Source: an uncultured bacterium (GTDB taxonomy: Bacteria; Actinomycetota; Aquicultoria; SKW223). Taken from it: a stretch of 5,641 nt of DNA. Below the pieces are notes generated by a model. It made no database searches and was not told the origin of the DNA. It saw only the letters and a list, made by a program, of their open reading frames with translations. The position numbers and the translations under genes are program-made. Shown in pieces: positions 1 to 4,489 of this stretch. The stretch's first letter is position 1, and the number at the start of each line of letters is the position of its first letter. The stretch spans positions 1 to 5,641 of the forward strand of contig CALIRS010000110.1 in the NCBI GenBank assembly GCA_938042205.1, written 5' to 3'.

Positions 1-884
1 TCGGAGAGTCTGGTTCGGGGAAAAGTGTCACTGCCCTTTCGATCATGCGATTAATTTCGGAGCCGGGAAGAATTATTGAAGGTGAAGTAATATTTGACGG
101 TAAAGATCTTCTCAAAATTCCTGAAAATGAAATGCAACATATCAGGGGAAATCGAATCTCAATGATTTTCCAGGATCCGATGACTTCGCTTAACCCCGTT
201 TTCAAAATTGGCTATCAGTTGGTCGAATCAGTGATTTTTCATAATCATGTTTCTAGAAAAGAGGCAACAAATAGGGCGATAAGCATACTTAAAGAAGTGG
301 GAATGCCGGTTCCTTATGAAACAATGAATCGTTATCCACATGAATATTCAGGTGGCATGAGACAGAGGGCGATGATTGCAATGGCGCTGATAAATAACCC
401 CGATATTCTAATTGCAGATGAGCCAACTACTGCACTCGATGTTACCATTCAGGCACAGATTCTTGATTTGATTGGAAGAATGCAGGCGGAGTTTGGCTCA
501 GCGGTGATTCTTATTACTCATGACCTTGGAGTGGTAGCTGAGATGTGCGATGAAGTTATTGTCATGTACGCAGGAAGGATATTCGAAAAAAGCTCGAGTG
601 AAGGAATATTTTATCGAAGTAGAAATCCTTATACTAACAGTCTTTTAAAGTCAATTCCCAGGTTGGAGATAAAAGAAGAGGAACTTATTCCCATAAGGGG
701 AATACCGCCAAGTTTAATTCAATTACCCGCTGGATGTCCGTTTCAACCGAGATGTGAATTTGCAAAAGAGATTTGCCGAAAAAAGCCTCCAGCGCTCAGC
801 GAAGTTGAAAGTGGACACTTTTCATACTGCCATTTTGCAAAGAATTTAGTTTTTAACGGAGGAAAAGTTGGCAAATCTGGTTAA
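1..884 (+). CDS. Di-/oligopeptide ABC transporter ATP-binding protein, DppD/OppD type (5' end cut by window)
   Basis: This is one of two ATPases that power peptide uptake through a membrane permease, working on the cytoplasmic side. The frame is open from nt 3, so the gene starts outside the window; the ATG at 45 is internal because the Walker A motif GESGSGKS is encoded just before it, at visible residues 1-8. Next come the Q-loop (IFQDPMTSLNP, Gln57), the signature YSGGMRQR (115-122), Walker B ILIADEP with Glu140, and the H-loop His173. The C-terminal extension typical of peptide-importer ATPases follows (RNPYT, then PAGCPF). It holds four cysteines spaced C-x5-C-x6-C-x17-C, at codons 231, 237, 244 and 262 counted from the ATG at 45. 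The TAA stop overlaps the next gene by 17 nt, which indicates translational coupling. DppD and OppD cannot be told apart here, and the substrate is unknown. Confidence 0.95.
   Translation, partial: GESGSGKSVTALSIMRLISEPGRIIEGEVIFDGKDLLKIPENEMQHIRGNRISMIFQDPMTSLNPVFKIGYQLVESVIFHNHVSRKEATNRAISILKEVGMPVPYETMNRYPHEYSGGMRQRAMIAMALINNPDILIADEPTTALDVTIQAQILDLIGRMQAEFGSAVILITHDLGVVAEMCDEVIVMYAGRIFEKSSSEGIFYRSRNPYTNSLLKSIPRLEIKEEELIPIRGIPPSLIQLPAGCPFQPRCEFAKEICRKKPPALSEVESGHFSYCHFAKNLVFNGGKVGKSG
858..862 (+). promoter_or_regulatory. Ribosome binding site GGAGG for the second ABC ATPase
   Basis: GGAGG lies 5 nt before the TTG at 868, inside the 3' end of the preceding gene. It supports TTG as the true start, since the encoded protein then begins with MANLVKVEGLKKYF, the usual N-terminus of this family. 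Confidence 0.8.
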
Positions 885-1845
885 AGTCGAAGGATTAAAG
901 AAGTATTTCCCGGTGAAAAAGCACCAGCTTTTTGAGCGGCGACGATATATTCATGCTATCGATGATGTAAGCCTTGAGGTAAGAGAAGGTGAAACACTTG
1001 GTCTTGTTGGTGAATCAGGATGTGGTAAATCGACCCTCGGAAAAACTGTTCTTAGACTATACGAGCCTTCTTCTGGAAAAATCTATTTCAGAGATAAAGA
1101 TATTGTCAGGCTAAGAGGTCAAAGATTAAAAGATTTCAGAAAAAATGCGCAAATAATCTTTCAGGATCCTTATGCTTCTTTAAATCCCAGGATGAGAGTA
1201 AAGGACATTATTGAAGAGCCTCTTCTAATTCATGGTATTGAAAGAGAAGAGAGAGAAAGGGCTGTGGATGAATTAATGGAACTGGTGGGTCTTAATCCAG
1301 AACACAGGAAACGTTTTCCTCATGAGTTTTCAGGTGGTCAGCGACAGAGGATAAGCATTGCAAGAGCTCTGGCGCTTAAACCAAGATTTGTTGTTTGTGA
1401 TGAACCAGTATCTGCACTGGATGTTTCAATTCAGGCTCAAATTCTTAATTTGCTTAAAGATTTACAGGAGAGGTTTTCGCTGACTTACCTTTTCATATCC
1501 CATGATCTGAGTGTCGTCAAACATATCTGTGATCGGGTAGCGGTGATGTATCTTGGTAAGGTTGTAGAAGTAGGCTTAAAAAAGGATGTCTATGAAAGAC
1601 CTTTTCATCCGTATACAGTAGCTTTGCTTTCGGCGGTTCCCCTGACGGACCCTAAAAAAGCTCGACAAAAGAAAAGAATTATTCTCAAAGGAGATCTACC
1701 AAGTGCAGCTGAGCCTCCAGCCGGGTGTCGTTTCCACACCAGATGCTACAAATCACAGAAGATTTGTAGCGAAGTAGAGCCGGTGTTGCGGGAAATGGAA
1801 CCTTTCCATCTCGTTGCCTGCCACTTCCCCGAAAACCTATCCTAA
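868..1845 (+). CDS. Di-/oligopeptide ABC transporter ATP-binding protein, DppF/OppF type
   Basis: This is the second ATPase of the peptide importer, expected to form a heterodimer with the upstream DppD/OppD protein. It has 325 residues, the normal length. All motifs are intact: Walker A GESGCGKST (48-56), Q-loop Gln99 in IIFQDPYASLNP, signature FSGGQRQRI (154-162), Walker B FVVCDEP with Glu179, D-loop SALD (182-185) and H-loop His212. The segment before Walker A (HAIDDVSLEVREGE) is typical of OppF/DppF. The C-terminal tail carries Cys287, Cys293, Cys300 and Cys318, the same C-x5-C-x6-C-x17-C spacing as in its partner. In some peptide-importer ATPases such cysteines hold an iron-sulfur cluster. 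The gene starts with TTG behind a good GGAGG. No permease or binding-protein gene follows, so those genes probably lie upstream of the window. DppF versus OppF is not decided. Confidence 0.96.
   Translation: MANLVKVEGLKKYFPVKKHQLFERRRYIHAIDDVSLEVREGETLGLVGESGCGKSTLGKTVLRLYEPSSGKIYFRDKDIVRLRGQRLKDFRKNAQIIFQDPYASLNPRMRVKDIIEEPLLIHGIEREERERAVDELMELVGLNPEHRKRFPHEFSGGQRQRISIARALALKPRFVVCDEPVSALDVSIQAQILNLLKDLQERFSLTYLFISHDLSVVKHICDRVAVMYLGKVVEVGLKKDVYERPFHPYTVALLSAVPLTDPKKARQKKRIILKGDLPSAAEPPAGCRFHTRCYKSQKICSEVEPVLREMEPFHLVACHFPENLS
1745..1770. repeat. Perfect 10-bp inverted repeat inside the second ABC gene
   Basis: GCTACAAATC (1745-1754) and GATTTGTAGC (1761-1770) are exact reverse complements around a 6-nt loop. 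They lie about 75 nt before the stop codon, over codons for the cysteine motif. No T-tract follows, so this is not a standard terminator. It may form an mRNA hairpin or may be chance. Confidence 0.55.
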
Positions 1846-1860
1846 AACCCATCCAAAATC

Positions 1861-1899
1861 GGGGGTCAGGTCTTGAATTGTGAATTTTGCAGTTCAAAG
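1861..1899. repeat. Candidate REP-like hairpin next to a GGGGGTCAGGTC block
   Basis: After the oppF-type gene, GGGGGTCAGGTC (1861-1872) is followed directly by an inverted repeat, TTGAATTG (1873-1880) against CAGTTCAA (1890-1897). This gives 8 pairs including one G-T, with a 9-nt loop. A G-rich block followed by a short hairpin is the layout of REP sequences and of ends recognised by IS200-like/RAYT transposases. The words GGGGTCAGGTCTTG are, from memory, common in such intergenic repeats of many bacteria. Only one copy is present here and no transposase, so the identity is tentative. A weak role in ending the ABC transcript is also possible, because T-rich DNA follows from about 1919. Confidence 0.35.
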
Positions 1900-2005
1900 G
1901 TATGATGATGAGTGCGAATTTTCATTTTCCGTTTTTCTTTATTCATTCTTAAAAAGTCAGAAATCAAAACCTCATGCATTAAAATATAGAATAAATCTCC
2001 ATAGT
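1900..2005. other. Non-coding AT-rich spacer between ABC genes and tRNA promoter
   Basis: I see no gene, no SD-preceded reading frame and no strong hairpin in this stretch. It contains several T-runs (about 1919-1945) and A-rich DNA before the tRNA promoter. No clear intrinsic terminator for the ABC operon is visible. Confidence 0.5.
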
Positions 2006-2035
2006 TTGACTTTAGTGGTTCGGGTTAAATAGAAT
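2006..2035 (+). promoter_or_regulatory. Sigma-70-type promoter for tRNA-Leu
   Basis: TTGACT (2006-2011) and TAGAAT (2030-2035) each match the consensus at 5 of 6 bases and are 18 nt apart. The tRNA begins 27 nt after the -10 box, leaving a short leader for RNase P to remove. Confidence 0.65.
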
Positions 2036-2062
2036 TATTTTTTACACATACTAAACTAATAG

Positions 2063-2149
2063 GTCGGAGTGGCGGAATTGGCAGACGCGCTGTCTTGAGG
2101 GGGCAGTGCTCCAAGGAGCGTGCGGGTTCAACTCCCGCCTCCGACACCA
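2063..2149 (+). tRNA. tRNA-Leu, anticodon GAG
   Basis: A full class II cloverleaf is visible. The acceptor stem pairs GTCGGAG (2063-2069) with CTCCGAC (2139-2145), followed by discriminator A and an encoded CCA (2147-2149). The D-arm GCGGAATTGGCAGACGCGC is the form typical of bacterial tRNA-Leu. The anticodon stem CTGTC/GGCAG encloses the loop TTGAGGG, with GAG at 2097-2099, reading CUC and CUU. The long variable arm GCTCC-AA-GGAGC (2108-2119) is typical of leucine and serine tRNAs, and the T-arm is GCGGG/CCCGC around TTCAACT. No clear terminator follows. Confidence 0.97.
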
Positions 2150-2199
2150 TCCTTAATATACTTTTTAATGCTTCAGTTATATTTTCTTTCTTTAAGTAT

Positions 2200-2229
2200 G
2201 TAACAATTGTATCAATATTATGTTAAAAT
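2200..2229 (+). promoter_or_regulatory. Possible promoter for the nfeD-slipin operon
   Basis: GTAACA (2200-2205, 4 of 6 matches) and TAAAAT (2224-2229, 5 of 6) are 18 nt apart, and transcription would start about 20 nt before the nfeD ATG. The -35 box is weak. Readthrough from the tRNA promoter is an alternative, because no terminator is visible after the tRNA. Confidence 0.35.
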
Positions 2230-2244
2230 TGGCTCAATTTTACC

Positions 2245-2250
2245 AAGAGG
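2245..2250 (+). promoter_or_regulatory. Ribosome binding site for nfeD
   Basis: AAGAGG lies 6 nt before the ATG at 2257. It selects this start over the ATG at 2220, which is in another frame and gives a protein with no family features. Confidence 0.65.
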
Positions 2251-2256
2251 CAGAAA

Positions 2257-2712
2257 ATGATTTTAAGCCGGGTTTGGTGGGCAATATTTGCTTTGATCAT
2301 TTTGCTCGTGGAGCTTGTCCACTTCAGCTGGATTATTATCTGGTTTGCCCTTGGTGCAGTCGCAGCTTCTATTCTGTCTTACTTTTACCCGGAAAATATT
2401 CTTCTTCAAGTTGAATTGTTTTTATTCGTTTCAATTGTTTCACTTGCTCTTCTTCGTCCTTTGACAGTATTTGTTCTCAAGAGTGCCACCATTCGAACTA
2501 ATGTCGGAAGAATAATTGGTAAAGAAGAAGTCTGTGTTGAAAAAATTGACAACGCTCGTTCGACAGGTGCCGTAAAACTTTTTTGAACCATGTGGTCTGC
2601 TCGTAGTAAAGATGATCAGGTAATTAACCCAGGGGGAAGAGTACGGGTTGTTGATATTCAGGATGCCAGACTTATTGTCGAGCGAGTTGAGTCACATGGA
2701 AAGAAGGAGTAA
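2257..2712 (+). pseudogene. Short NfeD-family membrane protein, interrupted by an in-frame TGA
   Basis: NfeD proteins are membrane partners of slipins and end in a soluble OB-fold; this is the short form without a protease domain. The open part (2257-2583, 109 codons) encodes hydrophobic helices at about 7-21, 24-44 and 50-75, with the family-like VELV, WFALGAV and LLRP segments, and then the start of the OB-fold (GRIIGKE to GAVKLF). A TGA at 2584-2586 stops it. The next 41 codons, in the same frame to TAA 2710-2712, continue the domain: TMWSARSKDD, then GGRVRVVDIQDARLIVE. The repaired length is 151 codons, normal for the family. By comparison with the usual GxVRVxGExWSARS pattern, the TGA sits at the glycine, one G-to-T change from GGA. 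The product as written would be a membrane part lacking most of the OB-fold. A mutation, a sequence error or readthrough could each explain this. The slipin gene follows after 2 nt. Confidence 0.85.
2704..2709 (+). promoter_or_regulatory. Ribosome binding site that fixes the slipin start at 2715
   Basis: AAGGAG lies 5 nt before the ATG at 2715 and overlaps the last codons of nfeD. The TTG at 2770, the first start codon in the frame of the main slipin body, has no such site. The ATG at 2715 is therefore the original start, although it is now in the wrong frame. Confidence 0.75.
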
Positions 2713-2714
2713 AA

Positions 2715-3597
2715 ATGGAAAAGTATCACCTTGCATTCTACGGAGCAGTTTTTCTGTTTCTTTTAATACTTGTTGGTCAGAAACGTCAAAATTGTTCCCC
2801 AGGGTTACGCTGGCGTAATTGAGAGATTAGGGAAATACCATCGGACAGCAGAAGCTGGTGTTGTGGTACTCATGCCACTGCTTGAAAAAATTAGGTACGT
2901 GAGTTTAAAAGAACAGGTAGATGAATATAAGCCTCAACCTGTAATTACTGCAGATAATGTGACAGTAACCATCGACGCTATTTTATATTTTCAAATCATT
3001 AATTCAGCGCACAGTCTTTATGAAGTAGAAAACTATTTTGTTGCTTTAGAACTATTAACCATGACTACCCTTAGAGATATTATCGGAGAAATGACGTTAG
3101 ATGAGTGTCTGACAAGCAGGGAAAGGATAAATGCCAGGTTGGGAGGTGTTTTAGACGATGCAACTGGTAAATGGGGCATCAAAGTTACCAGGGTAGAAAT
3201 CAGAACAATTCAACCTCACGCAGAGATTCAATCGGCAATGGAAAAACAAATCAAAGCCGAGAGGGACAAAAGAGATGCTATTCTCGAGGCAGAAGGAATT
3301 AAACAAAGCACGATTCTTAAAGCTGAAGGAGAAAAGAGAGCGCGAGTTCTCGAAGCAGAGGGAGAAAAAGAAGCTGCAATATTGCGAGCTGAAGGAAAAG
3401 CGCAGGCGTATAGAAATCTTTTTGGTTCTCTTAAAGTCATTGGAATAGATGATAAAGTTATTGCTATCAGGTATCTTGAAGCTCTCGAAAAAGTAGCAGA
3501 TGGAAATGCAACAAAGCTTATCTTGCCTGTGGAAGCCTCAGGGATTTTAGGAGCTATTGCAGGTATTGCTGAATCATTTAAGGAAACTAACACATAA
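2715..3597 (+). CDS. Slipin/stomatin-like SPFH protein, frameshifted after its N-terminal anchor
   Basis: Slipins are oligomeric membrane-associated scaffold proteins that work with NfeD. The gene starts at ATG 2715 with 20 codons for a short head and one hydrophobic segment (AFYGAVFLFLLILV). The main body is in another frame, open from 2770 to TAA 3595-3597. Removing one base within 2772-2776 joins them as ILVVRNVKIVPQGYAGVIER, a normal slipin N-terminus, giving 293 residues. Without repair, the ATG frame ends at TGA 2820-2822 after 35 residues. The body has the SPFH core (VIERLGKY, PVITADNVTVTIDA, TTLRDIIGEMTLDECLTSRERIN, KWGIKVTRVEI), then a charged coiled coil of four 11-residue repeats, then a small hydrophobic C-terminus. 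Translation from the TTG at 2770 would give 275 residues without the membrane anchor, but no ribosome binding site supports it. Family assignment is firm; whether the gene works is open. Confidence 0.88.
3280..3411 (+). repeat. Four tandem 11-codon repeats in the slipin coiled coil
   Basis: Four successive 33-nt units encode ILEAEGIKQST, ILKAEGEKRAR, VLEAEGEKEAA and ILRAEGKAQAY. The pattern (I/V)LxAEGxKxxx is conserved, and the DNA copies differ, so this is a protein-level hendecad coiled coil and not a recent duplication. Such AEG-rich coils are typical of slipins and drive their assembly into oligomers. Confidence 0.8.
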
Positions 3598-3859
3598 AGT
3601 TCGTTTGATGGAGAAAAACATAGAAATTTTAGATTTATCAAGCCCTTATCTTTTTTAATTCGTCTGTTTTCCTGTATCTTGTTTAAGTTTGGGAAACGGT
3701 GAGCCAGATAATATTTTATAAATTTGACATGTATAGAATTGATTTCACGTCGCGGGAGTATATAGGAGATATGTATGTCAGGTGAATGTTTTCAATTATG
3801 GCTGGAGAAGGGTTCATAACCATTAATTACTTAATTATTTTGTTGACACAGATGCTTTT
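3598..3859. other. Gene-free AT-rich stretch after the slipin gene
   Basis: No gene of normal size is visible on either strand in this stretch; it and the speD leader together make a 397-nt gap. I see no hairpin-plus-T-tract close to the slipin stop. Two TTGACA hexamers (3724-3729 and 3843-3848) have no good -10 partner at usual spacing. A 14-codon frame (3775-3819) has an AGGAG six nt upstream but no promoter that I can defend. The DNA around 3815-3845 is AT-rich with TTAATTAC/TTAATTAT repeats and could act as an upstream element for the speD promoter. Confidence 0.5.
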
Positions 3860-3888
3860 TTGACGAGGTTTATTTAATAAATTAAAAT
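3860..3888 (+). promoter_or_regulatory. Sigma-70-type promoter upstream of speD
   Basis: TTGACG (3860-3865) and TAAAAT (3883-3888) each match the consensus at 5 of 6 bases, with the ideal 17-nt spacing. Transcription would start near 3895, giving a leader of about 100 nt that contains the terminator hairpin at 3914-3945. Confidence 0.65.
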
Positions 3889-3913
3889 ACCTTCTTGCCA
3901 GATTAGATTGAAT

Positions 3914-3960
3914 CGGGCGGGTCAAATTCATTTAAGACCCGTCTGTTTTATTTTGTTTTT
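3914..3960 (+). terminator. Strong intrinsic terminator, possible attenuator of speD
   Basis: CGGGCGGGTC (3914-3923) pairs with GACCCGTCTG (3936-3945) in a 10-bp stem with two G-T pairs and a 12-nt loop. A T-rich tract follows (TTTTATTTTGTTTTT, 3946-3960). It ends 34 nt before speD and lies downstream of the only good promoter, so it would act on speD's own transcript as well as on readthrough from the slipin operon. The hairpin itself is clear; its use as an attenuator is inference. Confidence 0.85.
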
Positions 3961-3994
3961 TACCAGCAACAATTAAAGGAAGGGCGGTGGTGGA

Positions 3995-4489
3995 ATGGAT
4001 ACCTTAGGGCAGCACTATATAGTTGAGGCTTCTGGTTGCAGTCCAGAAATTATCAGTTCGGTGTCTAAGGTCGAGGAGATTATGGTTCGTGCTGCTGAAA
4101 TTGCAGAGGTTCAGATATGGTCGATTTCCTTCCACCGATTCCAACCTCATGGAGTAAGTGGAGTAGTAGTTATTTCTGAATCACACCTATCTGTGCATAC
4201 CTGGCCAGAATACGGTTATGTTGCACTTGATATATATACTTGTGGCAAAAATGCTAAACCAGAGGTAGCTGTTGAGACAGCCCTTGAGCTTTTCCAGGCT
4301 ACAAATGTTCATGTAACTGAGATCAGTCGTGGTCTGGAAGAAGGAGATAATATCTTTTTTCACTCCATTGTTACCTGGGAAGAAGAGATACCGAGAAACG
4401 TTGTTCCTAGAAATCTGGATGAAAATGCTGAGAAGAAGGCTAAAGATGCAGTAAGAAATCTTAACAGCAGAAACAAAAAGAACGATTAG
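3995..4489 (+). CDS. speD: S-adenosylmethionine decarboxylase proenzyme, class 1B
   Basis: SpeD removes CO2 from S-adenosylmethionine to give the aminopropyl donor for spermidine synthesis; it acts in the cytoplasm. The 164-residue proenzyme is expected to cut itself between Glu62 and Ser63 (ISE-SHLSVHTWPE), turning Ser63 into the catalytic pyruvoyl group. Ser55 (HGVSG), His68 and Cys83 (DIYTCG) match the processing and catalytic residues known from the T. maritima enzyme at the same numbers. FHRFQPHGVSGVVVISESH is a hallmark of the family. The ATG at 3995 gives the standard N-terminus MDTLGQHYIVEASGC, with purine-rich DNA upstream (AAAGGAAGGG). The C-terminus is about 30-40 residues longer than short family members and ends in a charged tail (NSRNKKND). 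No speE neighbour is seen, and some SpeD relatives have other decarboxylase activities, so the substrate is likely but not proven. Its stop overlaps that of the convergent gene. Confidence 0.95.
   Translation: MDTLGQHYIVEASGCSPEIISSVSKVEEIMVRAAEIAEVQIWSISFHRFQPHGVSGVVVISESHLSVHTWPEYGYVALDIYTCGKNAKPEVAVETALELFQATNVHVTEISRGLEEGDNIFFHSIVTWEEEIPRNVVPRNLDENAEKKAKDAVRNLNSRNKKND

Noticed and set aside
1685..1897. Minus-strand 70-codon frame over the end of the second ABC gene
   Set aside because: It is mostly antisense to well-conserved ABC ATPase sequence and shows no recognisable domain.
2063..2149. tRNA-Leu as an integration site for a mobile element
   Set aside because: No integrase gene and no repeat of the tRNA 3' end is present in the window.
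2220..2414. 64-codon plus-strand frame overlapping nfeD
   Set aside because: It has no family features and overlaps the clear NfeD membrane frame, which has its own SD site.
2584..2640. Selenocysteine insertion at the nfeD TGA
   Set aside because: The family has glycine here, not cysteine, and the only hairpin just after the TGA (ACCA-TG-TGGT) has a loop too small to be a SECIS element.
3228..3641. Minus-strand frame of 137 codons opposite the slipin 3' half
   Set aside because: It is the antisense shadow of the AEG-rich coiled coil, giving a serine/alanine-rich low-complexity product without a start signal.
3608..3658. 16-residue frame after the slipin stop
   Set aside because: It has no ribosome binding site and nothing else supports it.
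3691..3705. GGGAAACGGTGAG resembling part of a cobalamin riboswitch
   Set aside because: The rest of the conserved core, including the CCCGCNACTG segment, is missing downstream, and the neighbouring genes have no link to B12.
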